NCBI GenBank assembly: GCA_963921195.1
Contig: OY992537.1
Span: 35,945,410-36,009,409 of the forward strand
Length of the DNA stretch: 64,000 nucleotides
Direction of reading: 5' to 3'
DNA from: Pegoplata infirma
Lineage: Eukaryota > Arthropoda > Insecta > Diptera > Anthomyiidae
Part shown: piece by piece, positions 11,440 through 21,539 of the stretch
Layout of the letters: the number at the start of each line of letters is the position of its first letter
How positions within the stretch are numbered: the first letter of the stretch is position 1
The notes under the pieces: model-generated
What the model saw: the letters and a program-made list of their open reading frames with translations, nothing else
The model's database searches: none
What the model was told of the DNA's origin: nothing
Position numbers and translations under genes: made by a program

Positions 11440-12400
11440 ACATATGTATATAAAAAACAGTTTTCATTAACATAACAAACCGACATTTAAAATCCCACTG
11501 ATGATGACACTAACTGGGGTGTTTGAAACCGGTATGGGAAATACCAGCAACGTCTATAATTTTTAGAAATTCAATTTTTCTTCTGCATTTTTTTAACTTA
11601 AACCCTCCCAGCAAAACTTAGATTACCAAATAAGGTATAAAATAAGGTATAGGATCTCTTATTTTATACATTGCAGCATTGATGATTTTAACAGGCGATG
11701 AGACTCAAAGTAATGCATCCACATTATCGCAAAGAATACCAGTTAGGTATAAAATAAGTCATAAATTTATAACGAAGAATACGAGTAAGGTGTAAAATAT
11801 ATGATATTTTATAGGTTACGAGAAATGAAATAATATAGCATACCAGAAGATAATATATAAGGTGTTACGAGTAGTGAAAAAGTAATTTTGTATTAAATTT
11901 ACTCACGTGATTGTAAGTGAGTGTAAGTAGATAAAATATGCTCGTGAGTGTGTGTCGTTAGAAATTTCCTGTCGTGAGCCCATCTCTAGTTTAAACTAAT
12001 GCATTTTTTTTATAAAATAATTATTTTTTATGTTATTGTAATGCATTATGCATCCAATAATAAATAATACATTATTTCAAACTTTCAAATAATACATAAT
12101 GTAACCAAATATAAGTCATCCATGATTTAATGTTTAGAAATAACAAATATGAAATACATTTTTTCCAATAATCATGCATTTCGTAGCAAATTATTAGTAA
12201 TGCATTATTTTTCACTTGAAAATAATACGTTGTGGAACAAATGTTTGGTAGGACATCATAAAATAATGCTACAAATAAGTTATATGCATTACCTGGTAAT
12301 GTGTTATATAATCACTACCCATTACCAAAGTTTTGCTGGGCTTATAACAAATATAATTAGAGTCCGTGCTAGATCTGTAATTACAGAAAAAAATAAAAAA
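11440..12400 (-). repeat. Family B copy, - orientation, interrupted by a MITE
   Basis: Reads 'aaccgacatttaaaatccc', 'ctgatgatgacactaactgg' and 'gcatttttttaacttaaaccct', and resumes at 12341 with 'cttataacaaatataattagagtccg'. The same uninterrupted order is seen near 23096-23175 on the + strand. Confidence 0.75.
11607..12340. mobile_element. CCCAGCAAAACTT-ended MITE, 734 bp, TSD CT
   Basis: Termini CCCAGCAAAACTT / AAGTTTTGCTGGG. The host family B sequence reads AAACCCTTATAA in other copies (rc at 3051, 6472 and 23137). Here it reads AAACCCT-element-CTTATAAC, which defines a 2-bp CT duplication. The interior holds many 'taatgcattat' motifs and a GTCGTGAGCCCATCTCTA fragment (11972-11989). No ORF of note. 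Confidence 0.75.
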
Positions 12401-12414
12401 AAGTTGGAATAACC

Positions 12415-12790
12415 AAAAACTGTGTTGCCCCATTCTGTCTTATGGTCATAGGCTGGTCAAGTTCGTGTATGGGAAAATTCGGGCAAAGGGGAAAAAAGTT
12501 CGTTATTGAAGAACTAAATCTACCCCAGAAAAACTTGAGTTTTTTATTTTTTTTTTTTACATGTATTTGATCTATAAATGAAACATTTTTATGCCATGAC
12601 CTGCCCTTGGACCAACGTGGTCAGAAAAGTCCATTTTTTTTCGGGCCGCCACTTTTAGAGGCGAGGAAATAAAAAAATTACGTTAATATTGAAAAAATTT
12701 TATTATTTTATTTCAAAAAACATAATTTATCTTTTTAAGGACATAAATCACGTGGGGAAAGGTGTCTCCAAACGTTGTTTTCCAAATTTT
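12415..12790 (-). repeat. Family A fragment, - orientation
   Basis: 'cttatggtcataggctggtcaag', 'gaagaactaaatctacccc' and 'cttggaccaacgtggt' follow the family A order on the - strand. Both ends are missing. Confidence 0.65.
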
Positions 12791-12865
12791 GTTTGCTTAC
12801 GGCACAGCTGAATTTAAAACACACAATTGTTTTTTATTGCTTTTTTTTTTAATTTTTAAAAATTC

Positions 12866-13278
12866 GAAATAGAGATGCGCGCGTGACACGAGCTATTTAT
12901 GTTTACTGACGTGATCGTGAGTGCGCGTGATTAGAAAAAATAATTTTTGTTACGTGAGTTTGCGTGATTTTTTTGTGCTGTCTGAAACAGAAAACAAGTA
13001 ACCAATTTGTCATCGTATTAAATTTAGACGGTAATTAATAAAAAACTAAATTTTTATGACTGTTTTTAGGAAACTACTTTTTGTGCAAAAAATCTAAAAA
13101 AGTAAAATAAAAATTTGTTTATTTCAATTTTTTGAGTCTTCTTGAGCGTGAGAAAATTTGTATTTTCTCACATGAGCGTGCTTGAACTTGTGCAGAAAAA
13201 AATGTTCGTGCGTGATCGGGTGAAAGAAATATTTTTATTTCGTGAGCGTGAGCGTGTGTGAGTCAAAATTCACCCTCG
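12866..13278. repeat. GTGAGCGTGA-motif transposon remnant
   Basis: Starts TAGAGATGCGCGCGTGAC, a hAT-like terminus whose complement (GTGAGCCCATCTCTA) occurs at about 11975-11989, and ends GTGAGCGTGAGCGTGTGTGA. Many 'cgtgagcgtg' repeats lie between. Confidence 0.5.
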
Positions 13279-13429
13279 AGCAATTCTTTCATTCAAATCT
13301 TTAATCGCCGGGCTCCGCGGGTTTATTAATCCGATTGTCCTCAAATTTGTGCCACATTATTTTTAGGTCTAGTAGAATAACTCTAGTAGAATGACCGGGA
13401 CACTTGTGAAAATCAGTAGTTAAATAAAA

Positions 13430-13870
13430 AGGTCCACATTTATGTATCACAGTACATAAGTAGTAGGTTATCAGGGTTGTATTCGAACTTTTTTCCACAA
13501 TGGGGGCAAATATACTTTTTCTAGTTTTTCACACGTACTAATTGACATATAAAGAAAAAATTGCAGATGGTAAAAAATATTTAATATTTAATTTTAATAT
13601 AAAATCCTAGATAGAATATGACAAATTGTGTAGCTTCAAAAAATTATTTTTAATTTTTTAAAATTTCTTGCAGAAAAACCCCTGAAAACGTTATTAAAAA
13701 AATCGAGTTTCATACGTTGTTTCATTCATAAGTGGAAAAATTCTGAATCAAAACAGTGTTATCTTGTCATTTTTTAAACATCAAAAATAACAGAGGGTGC
13801 TAACACTAATTGTACACCTTAAATGCAACCCTGATTACCTACTATTCGGTACTGTGGTATACATATAATT
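13430..13870. mobile_element. Palindromic repeat with nested CAGGGTTG element
   Basis: Inner element 13472-13833 has ends CAGGGTTGTATTCG / TTAAATGCAACCCTG. The sequence outside (TCACAGTACATAAGTAGTAGG on the left; CCTACTATTCGGTACTGTGG on the right) is itself an inverted repeat, so the inner element sits at the centre of an older palindrome. No direct 8-bp TSD is visible. Confidence 0.55.
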
Positions 13871-14143
13871 CCCCTTAATTTTTTTATAACCAACTTTTAA
13901 ACAAATGTTTTCGTAGTTAAAAATAAAAATTTATTTGCGTTCTCGTTTCTTGTACTTGATAATTACCCATTTACTCATTCAAATATCATCTAATGACTTG
14001 ACATTTAATAAACAGCAAAAGAAAATTTTCCACTCAATACAGTTTTAATACATGTTTTCCAACATTAGAATAATAAATCAAATAAAAATAACGATAGTTT
14101 CATATTCTACTTGCCTTTTTCTACTAAACAATAATGCGCGCAT

Positions 14144-15119
14144 TAAGGGTGGGATAGTGTTGTGTGAGATTTTAAACAGCAATATTTGGAAGCGCTAGAA
14201 CCGCTTATTTTGTGAGGTTGGTAAAAAAAGTGTATGAGCCGAAAAATGGGGGAGGTCGGATAGGATCTAGGGGTCGCTCATCGGGGTCAAAGTTGGGCGT
14301 AGAGGGGAAAAAATCCACAAAAAGTCCCAAAACTCCCCTGGTTTTGCTCCTAGAGGGGTCAAATGTGAGACCGGCCCCCATTATTTTTTCCCCCTGAACA
14401 CTTTTGCCAAACATACCTAAGCCCTATCTCCAATCCCTAAGGGGGGTCCCATACAAAGGTTAAATTTTTAAAAAATCTTGCTCCTACCGCTCTAGCTGTC
14501 CTAGAAGTCACCCTAGAGGAATCAAATGTATGACCGACCCCCAATATTTTTTCAACCCCAACATTTTCTTAGAACATACCTACCCCCTATCTTCAATCCT
14601 TAGGGTGGTCCCCATACATTTTTTTTTATTTTTTCTTAAATTGTCATATTAAATCAGCTCCTACCGGTCCAATGGTGCCTCCTAGAGGGGTCATTATCAA
14701 GACCAACCCCCATTAATTTTTAGCCCCCAACACTTCTTCTGAACATACCAATTCCATATCTCCAATTCCTAAGGGGTCTCCCACACAAAACGACATTTTT
14801 GTAAAACTTGCTCTCACCGCTCTAACTATCGCAGGGGTGACCCTAGAGAAGTTAAATATGTGACCGACCCCCAATATTTTTTCAGCCCCAACATTTTCCC
14901 CAAACAAACCTACCCTCTATTTTTAAGCCTTAAGGGTGTCCCCACACATTTATTTTATTTTAAATTTTTTTTTATAAAATTTGCGCCTACCGCTCCCACT
15001 GTGCCTTTTAGGGACGGGAAATGCAGACTGACCCCCATTAATTTTTGTCCCTTCATTTTTTCTGAACATACCTACGCCGTATTTCCACTTTGTAGGGGTG
15101 CTCCCCTGGGGAAAACTAA
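14144..15119. repeat. Left TIR arm: tandem about 165-bp monomers
   Basis: The landmark 'gaacatacc' (or variants) recurs at about 14408, 14572, 14743, 14903 and 15064. Each is followed by 'a(g)gggggtcccatacaaa', a run of A/T, 'ctcctaccgctc', 'ctctagagg' and 'gaccgacccccat'. The arm ends abruptly at GGGGAAAACTAAG, where the coding core begins. Confidence 0.85.
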
Positions 15120-15164
15120 GTGTTTGAAGCCAAATTCGGCAAAACGTCTGGACCAGGAGTGCTA

Positions 15165-16301
15165 ATGTTTGCGCGTTTTAAAGAGCAGTGGGAAAATATA
15201 AAAGACAAACCGTACAGTATTGGCATATAAGATGAGGAAGTGGCAGGCAACATACCAGCTCAAGTCCAAACTGACATCAAGTTGTTTTGTTGGGCTGAAA
15301 TAAAAGAAAAGCAACCCAGAGACGACTACAAGGAGTTTCTTGAAATTGTTTTATTATACCTTGGCGAAAATATTCCTAATAAGCATTTTAGCCCACCAGA
15401 ACCCATCAGTCATGCTCGATGGATGGCAAAAGGCATATATTGCCTAAAAATGTTTTTGTTCCGAAAATATATCGGTTTGGCCAAAAAAGAATTAAATGCA
15501 CTTCTTGATGTGACCGTTTTCATCATAACAACTTACGTAAAAGCTTGGTTTAGCGCTACCAAAGCAATAGAAGCTCCAAATAATGATTTGAATTTTTTGA
15601 AAGCGATTGCCAATTATGCTTCAATTGATAAGATTCTGTCGCAACGATTGGTCAAGAGATTCTGTGGACATCTCTGGTATCTCAGTGGCAAAGCTGTTGC
15701 TCTCGCACTATTTGATCCGAATATCTCTTGTGAAATAAAACGAAAAATGTCGAATGCAATTCGTATATTTGAAGAAGAGAAAGAGGAATTGGAGGAAGAG
15801 TTATCTGACGATGAGATGGACGAATCGTCTAACGAAGACAGCGATGAAGAAGAAGACAATGATATCGGGGAAGAAGATGCCTCAGAGGATAGCGGCGACA
15901 GTGGCAACAAGGATTGTAATCCTCCAGTACATGTTGTTGGATTCGAAGGTGTGAAAAGAATTAACATGGCATCGAAACAAGTGAATCAAGAACTCATGAA
16001 AACTGATTTAAGCCACTACGTCACGCCTGAGGCTCCAAAGTTTTTTGCACGCTTCGGAATAACAACAAATTTCATTGCTTCCGATCCAAATACTTGGGAA
16101 AATCTTCAGGACTACCAGCGAGCGCTGCAAATATTACGTAAATTACATGTTGTCAACGACGCTGCCGAAAGAGGCGTAAAATTAATAGAAGACTATAACA
16201 ATGTGTTGTGCCGTAACGAGGAGGAAAAAATAGTTTTGCTTCAGGTCGTGGCCGAAAATCGGAAACAATATCCATCACACGATAAAAATAAATTAATTTG
16301 A
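15165..16301 (+). CDS. Transposon-core protein of unknown function, with an in-frame stop
   Basis: Unrecognised function. The frame is open from 15120, at the exact inner edge of the left TIR. It has an ATG at 15165, meets a TAA at 15228-15230, then continues open to TGA 16299-16301 (353 codons after the stop). The sequence before the stop (MFARFKEQWENIKDKPYSIG) looks as protein-like as what follows, so the TAA is probably a disabling mutation. Continuing from the codon at 15240: a conserved-looking N-terminal half containing HARWMAKGIYCLKMFLFRKY (about residues 58-77), RLVKRFCGHLWYLSGKA and LALFDP; a highly acidic Asp/Glu/Ser segment (about residues 175-225); and a C-terminal part with PKFFARFGI, VVNDAAERGVKLIEDYN and EEKIVLLQVVAENRKQYP. 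From memory this layout resembles a family of uncharacterised proteins scattered through aphid, Hydra and other invertebrate genomes; this is unverified. It could be a transposase, an accessory protein or a captured gene. No DDE triad can be assigned by eye. Confidence 0.7.
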
Positions 16302-16543
16302 TTTATAGTTATATTATTTATCATTTTTTATTATTTTCAAGTTAAAAAAAATATTTTTTTACGCTTAACAAAAGTTACTATTAAATTACAAATTAAAGAC
16401 CTCGGATTTCTCGATAAAATAAATAAAAAAATTGTGGGGTAACACCTTGAAGATAGAGGGTAGGTATGTTTGAAGAAAATGTTTTGGCTTAAAAAAATAT
16501 ATGGGCAGGTCATACGTTTGACTTCTCTACATACATTACTAAT
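16302..16543. other. Core 3' flank of the transposon ORF
   Basis: AT-rich sequence between the ORF stop and the right TIR, including a partial 165-bp-type unit ('gagggtaggtatgtttgaag' at about 16456, 'ggtcatacgtttgacttctc' at about 16508) not mirrored next to the left arm. Confidence 0.5.
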
Positions 16544-17510
16544 TTAGTTTTCCCCAGGGGAGCACCCCTACAAAGCGGAAATACGGCGTAGGTATGTTCA
16601 GAAAAAATGTGGGGGGCAAAAATTAATGGCGGTCAGTCTGCATTTACCGTTCATAAAAGGCAGAATGGGAGCGGTAGGCGCAGATTTTATAAAAAAAAAT
16701 TAAAAAATAAAAAAAATGTGTGGGGACACCCTTAAGGATTTAAAATAGAGGGTAGGTTTGTTTGGGGAAAATGTTGGGGCTGAAAAAATATTGGGGGTCG
16801 GTCACATATTTAACTTCTCTAGGGTCACCCCTGCGATAGTTAGAGCGGTGAGAGCAAGTTTTACAAAAATGTCGTTTTGTGTGGGAGACCCCTTAGGAAT
16901 TGGAGATATGGAATTGGTATGTTCAGAAGAAGTATTGGGGGCTAAAAATTAATGGGGGTTGGTCTTGATAATGACTCCTCTAGGAGGCACCATTGGACCG
17001 GTAGGAGCTGATTTAATATGACAATTTAAGAAAAAATAAAAAATAAATGTATGGGGACCACCCTAAGGATTGAAGATAGGGGGTAGGTATGTTCTAAAAA
17101 AATGTTGGGGTTGAAAAAATATTGGGGGTCGGTCATACATTTGATTCCTCTAGGGTGACTTCTAGGACAGCTAGAGCGGTAGGAGCAAGATTTTTTAAAA
17201 ATTGAACCTTTGTATGGGACCCCCCTTAGGGATTGGTGATAGGGCTTAGGTATGTTTGGCAAAAGTGTTCAGGGGGAAAAAATAATGGGGGCCGGTCTCA
17301 CATTTGACCCCTCTAGGAGCAAAACCAGGGGAGTTTTGGGCCTTTTTGTGGATTTTTTCCCCTCTACGCCCAACTTTGACCCCGATGAGCGACCCCTAGA
17401 TCCTATCCGATCTGCCCCATTTTTTGGCGCATGCATGTTTTTTACGAACCTCACAAAATAAGCGGTTCTAGCGTGTCGAAATCGAAAACTCGTGCACTAT
17501 CCCACCCCTA
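16544..17510. repeat. Right TIR arm: tandem about 165-bp monomers
   Basis: Mirror of the left arm, starting TTAGTTTTCCCC. The landmark 'ggtatgttc' or a variant is at about 16590, 16755, 16917, 17086 and 17250, a spacing of 162-169. Each unit carries 'gggggtcggtcatacattt', 'ctctagg', 'agagcggtaggagcaa' and 'gtatgggacccccctta'. Confidence 0.85.
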
Positions 17511-17518
17511 GCGCGCAT

Positions 17519-17761
17519 TATACTTAAATTGTAGTTAATATTGTACCCTACACCATGGTGTTGAGGATAACAACAATTTGGTTGTTACTTTTTGCACACG
17601 CACAGAAAAATAAATTGCCAATTTATTTTTTTGTTTTTATAAAGTCAAAACTTGGTTGCTGCTACTTTGTTCTTCAGTGACAACCGAATTTTTTGGTTGT
17701 TTTAATCAAAAACCAAATATCGTCACAATATAATATACCAATATTCAATTGTGACGACCTA
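17519..17761. other. Spacer with AACAAC/GTTGTT inverted motifs
   Basis: 'acaacaatttggttgtt' and 'caaaacttggttgctgctac' suggest the left part of an older repeat into which the next MITE inserted ('accaaatttttgttgacc' follows at about 18449). No gene. Confidence 0.35.
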
Positions 17762-17913
17762 CACTCAAAATAAATTCTCTGTCCAATCAGCAGAAAAATC
17801 TGCTGAAAGTACACCCATTTTGAGCCATATGAGAAATCTGCTGATTTTAGCAGACACGGTTTGCTAAATATCTGTCATAAGAGGTGAATAAATATAACAA
17901 AAAAAAAAAACAT

Positions 17914-17988
17914 TCGGCGCCAGCCAGCATCGAACTCGCCACCTTCCGATTTGAAAGTACACTTCTTAACCACTACGCTACGGAAGCT
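17914..17988 (-). repeat. tRNA-like pol III promoter unit (SINE head), copy 1
   Basis: On the - strand: AGCTTCCGTAGCGTAGTGGT carries a good box A (TAGCGTAGTGG) and GCGAGTTCGATGC a good box B. A poly-T tract follows (poly-A at 17899-17910 on the + strand), which would end pol III transcription. A canonical acceptor stem is not formed, so it is not called a tRNA gene. Confidence 0.65.
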
Positions 17989-18045
17989 TATACTTTTATC
18001 TGGCGTTTTAGTTATTAAACATGTGTGTTTTTCGAGAGCAGAGAA

Positions 18046-18205
18046 ATCTGATTTTAGCAGAAATATCTGCTGATTTTAGCAGAAAAATCTGCTGATTTTA
18101 GCAGAACAATCTGCTGATTTCAGCAGAATAGTCTGCTGATTTCAGCAGCACAATCTGCTGATTTCAGCAGAACAATCTGCTGATTTCAGCAGAGCAATCT
18201 GCTGA
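18046..18205. repeat. 22-bp CTGCTGA/TCAGCAG tandem array, copy 1
   Basis: Seven or so units of 'aatctgctgatttcagcagaac', differing mainly at the three bases between hairpins. Confidence 0.8.
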
Positions 18206-18433
18206 CAATCTGTTCTGCTTTTTTTTTTATATAAAAAAATTTCTTGAAAAAATAATGAAATTCAGCAAACAAAATCAGTATAAACATAGTAAAATGTCTG
18301 TTATTTTCTTAAACTGAATGACAGAGATTTTAGTAAAAATATTCTTCTCAGCAGAACAATCTGCTAAAAGATTGCTAATTCAAATTGAAAGTCGTTTTAC
18401 AGATTTTTTGACAGAGTTTTTCTCTTGAGTGTA

Positions 18434-18781
18434 TATGCATTTGTATCAACCAAATTTTTGTTGACCAAACTAACTAGTTTTCTAGTGCAGCTTATTTTTG
18501 AAAAATTTAAGAAACAAGCATGACATTCAATGGGTTGTGGATCAATTCAGAGACTGATATTTTTATCGATTATGCTTATTTATGTTCTATCTGAAGTTTG
18601 GGTGTTCTTAGGAGAGGGGCAGTGTTTATTTATCAGTTGAATTAGTTGAATTATTTTCTACACTTCCAATGAATTAGCCATTTGAAAAGTTACAATTGAA
18701 ATTTTCGTCCGATTATGATCAGTTCAGCGTGGTTGCATTAGATGTAATTTTCCGTGATGTCACAATTAATTTAATCTGGTG
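18434..18781. other. Spacer between two family C MITEs
   Basis: No gene recognised; the remainder of the older repeat interrupted by copy 1 plus unique A/T-rich sequence. Confidence 0.3.
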
Positions 18782-19434
18782 CACTCAAAATAAATTCTCT
18801 GTCCAATCAGCAGAAAAATCTGCTGAAAATACACCCATTTTGAGCCATATGAGAAATCTGCTGATTTTAGCAGACACGGTTTACTTTTATCTGGCGTTTT
18901 ACTTATTAAACATGTGTGACATTTTACTATGTTTATACTGATTTTGTTTGCTGAATTTCAGTATTTTTTTCAAGAAATTTTTTTATATAATAAAAAAAGG
19001 CAGAACAGATTGTCAGCAGATTGCTCTGCTGAAATCAGCTGATTGTTCTGCTGAAATCAGCAGAAATATCTGCTGATTTTAGCAGAAAAATTTGCTGATT
19101 TTAGCAGAACAATCTGCTGATTTCAGCAGTATAATCTGCTGATTTCAGTAGAACAATCTGCTGATTTCAGCAGAACAATCTGCTGTTTTCAGCAGAGCAA
19201 TCTGCTGAAAATCTGTTCTGCTTTTTTTTTTATATAAAAAAATTTCTTGAAAAAATAATGAAATTCAGCAAACAAAATCAGTATAAACATAGTAAAATGT
19301 CTGTTATTTTCTTAAACGGAATGACAGAGATTTTACTAAAAATATCCTTCTCAGCAGAACAATCTGCTAAAAGATTGCTAATTCAAATTGAAAGTCGTTT
19401 TACAGATTTTTTGACAGAGTTTTTCTTTTGAGTG
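18782..19434. mobile_element. Family C MITE copy 2, 653 bp, TSD TG
   Basis: Same termini as copy 1 (CACTCAAAATAAATTCTCTG ... TTTTGAGTG), flanked by TG (18780-18781, 19435-19436). It lacks the tRNA-like unit: sequence passes directly from 'gcagacacggttt' to 'acttttatctggcg'. The 22-bp hairpin array (19015-19215) is partly inverted on itself. Confidence 0.8.
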
Positions 19435-19894
19435 TGGTCAAAAGTATTTGGAAAAATTGTTTCCAAAATATTTTCTCAGTCAATTCCATTTAGTTGATAT
19501 ATTTGAATAATTACAAAGTGTAGTGTAATTAAGAATTCGTTAAAGCCGATTACTTGCTTTATAGTAACATTGATATTAAATAGGAGTCATCAATTGCTTT
19601 GGCATGTTAAAACTAGTAGTATAATTTTCATTGTTATTTTGAATTTGATTTGAAATGTAATTATCAATAATGACGTAAATTTGGAATATAAAAATAACAA
19701 ATGCCGTTTGAAGTTTTTTTATTGGTTATGAAATTTATGAAAAATTAAATAGAGCAGATTGGGGCTTCACCATTTAAAATTCATAAAATCCCAATTAAAA
19801 ACTCTAAAACTTTCCTTTTAAAGAAAATTTGAAATTAAAACTGTTAAAAAGATAAAACATAGTTGGTAAAGACCGTTTACATGGTACACTATAA
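19435..19894. other. AT-rich stretch without recognisable gene
   Basis: Nothing recognised beyond low-complexity A/T sequence. Confidence 0.3.
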
Positions 19895-21440
19895 CAATTT
19901 TTTTCGGAAAAAGTGGGGGTGGATTTTTGCACTTTTATAAATTTGTTATCATTATTTATTTCCACGCCCACAAATGGGGGCGTAGAAAAAAAAAATTAAT
20001 TTATAATCCCTTGGATCCAAGTGAAATACTGTGACCTTCTTCTGACATAAAAATTGTTTATTTGTTTAAAAAAAAATTAAAATTAAAATATATCGTCGCT
20101 GCTCCGTCGTGATTTGGTATGTGACATTTTTGGTTTTTTTTTTATAGCATAATATGAAACCTCTATAGGGCATCCGTCTGCCCACTAAACCGTTTAGCGA
20201 TATCTTGAATGGTTTGGAAGTTAGCAAAAGTAGCTATGTGAAATCCATATGAAAATGTTCCAAAAAAAAGTGGTATGTGCAGTTAAAAACCAGTTTTTGT
20301 TAAGAAAACTTTTGCAAATATAAACATTTTTGCTTAAAATTTTTAATATAAGGGTTTTAGGCATGCTTACATACTATACTAAAAAATGAAGTATGAGATC
20401 ACATTTTAAAGGGATGCTGCCATTATAAAAAAACGATTTTTCGTGATTTTCAAAAAAAAGTTATATGTATCTAAACAGTGTTTTTTTTTGCAGAAATTAA
20501 TTACATACATTAGTCTTTTCATACACATGAAATCAATTTGGAAAATTAATTATAGGGTTGCAAAAAAACGCAAAATCATTAAAATATGAGAAAAATCGCG
20601 ATTTTCAACATTTTAACGCAAACATTTTTATCCAAATTTGTGCTATTATATCGTTAAGAGTCTAATTCCCATTTCCCATACCAAACAAATTTGCATTTGT
20701 AAAAGAAGAATTTTTTTAATAAAAAAAACTGCAACAAAATGTGCATAACTTTAACGATGATTTCCATGAAAAATGTTCCATTGACTCAAAAACGGACTTC
20801 ACCATTGAAATAAGCATGCCCCAATTATATAGAAATGATGGTCAGATCTCATGGCACAAATTTCAGGAACATTTTTTTGAGTAAAATTTTTTCGCTAAAA
20901 AAAAACAAAATTTATTGAAGCAACAGCACTTGGATGCAGATTTGTACAAAATATGGTATTTAAAAGTGTATTAACTATCACTTTAATGAATATGACAATT
21001 TTTTGCACTATTATTAAACTTTATAACTTAAGTTTTATGAACAAAAACGGTCATGTGTATAAAAATGTCCAAAAATAAAAAAATTAATACCAAAAATTTT
21101 CCAACAAAATGTGTTATGTGTAGTTTTTTATGTAATTCGTTAATATCTTCGTTTTAGCTAAAAAATCATTCTTTTTTTTGTGGTACACATCTATAATTCA
21201 TATTTATGTATTTTAAATACGCTTGACTTTTATAAAATATGGCAAAATGGCAAAATAAAACGGTTTTTTTGCTCTCCTGAAAACTTCATTAAAAACACAT
21301 ACCAAATTTCGACGGAGCAGCGACGATATGACGATTTTGGAGTTTAGTTCTTTAAGTAAAAACTTTTTGCCCATAGTCTGATTTTGCAAACTTAAAAACA
21401 AAAGAAAAAAAAACTAAAGTATTCAAATAGTCCAAAATCT
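19895..21440 (+). repeat. Family A copy, + orientation, split by a 1.2-kb element
   Basis: Left part 'cacgcccacaaatgggggcg' and 'cttggatccaagtgaaatactgtg' to about 20088; right part 'ttggagtttagttctttaag' and 'ttttgcccatagtctgattttgc' from about 21334. The order is that of family A with a foreign element between. Confidence 0.65.
20089..21328. mobile_element. TIR element ATATCGTCGCTGCTCCGTCG, about 1.24 kb
   Basis: Inverted ends ATATCGTCGCTGCTCCGTCG (20089) and its exact complement ending at 21328, extending imperfectly to about 35 bp (...TTGGTATGTG). The interior is AT-rich without an ORF of note. Confidence 0.7.
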
Positions 21441-21539
21441 TCCAATGGTTTTGAAAACTTACTTCCAGTGTTTTTAATTACTTTCTTCCAGTTTTTATTT
21501 TTTTGGTGGCGTTGCACAGTGGTTTAATATCGATTTTTT

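Larger units (their letters stand above)
14144..17510. mobile_element. Coding foldback transposon, 3367 bp, TSD gcgcgcat
   Basis: Ends TAAGGGTGGGATAGTG / CACTATCCCACCCCTA with the perfect 8-bp duplication gcgcgcat at 14136-14143 and 17511-17518. Long terminal inverted repeats (14144-15119 and 16544-17510, about 970 bp each) enclose a 1.4-kb unique core that is almost entirely one reading frame. Both arms are tandem arrays of about 165-bp monomers. A 64-codon open stretch translates identically from both arms (14713-14907 and 16758-16952), showing arm homogenisation. The 8-bp TSD fits hAT, P or Merlin; very long TIRs also recall MULE elements. Superfamily unresolved. Confidence 0.85.
17762..18431. 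mobile_element. Family C MITE copy 1, 670 bp, TSD TA
   Basis: Termini CACTCAAAATAAATTCTCTG and ...CAGAGTTTTTCTCTTGAGTG (inverted with mismatches), flanked by TA (17760-17761, 18432-18433). Inside: a tRNA-like unit on the - strand (17914-17988) and a tandem array of 22-bp units of the type AATCTGCTGATTTCAGCAGA (18046-18205), each of which is a small hairpin. No ORF. Confidence 0.8.

Noticed and set aside
15614..15967. 117-codon Ser-rich frame on the - strand
   Set aside because: It is the antisense shadow of the acidic segment (GAA/GAT/GAC codons) of the transposon ORF.
14205..17461. Open frames of 61-101 codons in the TIR arms
   Set aside because: They repeat in both arms and overlap on opposite strands, so they are repeat shadows.
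18046..18205. CRISPR-like array
   Set aside because: 22-bp tandem hairpin units with no unique spacers, in an animal genome.
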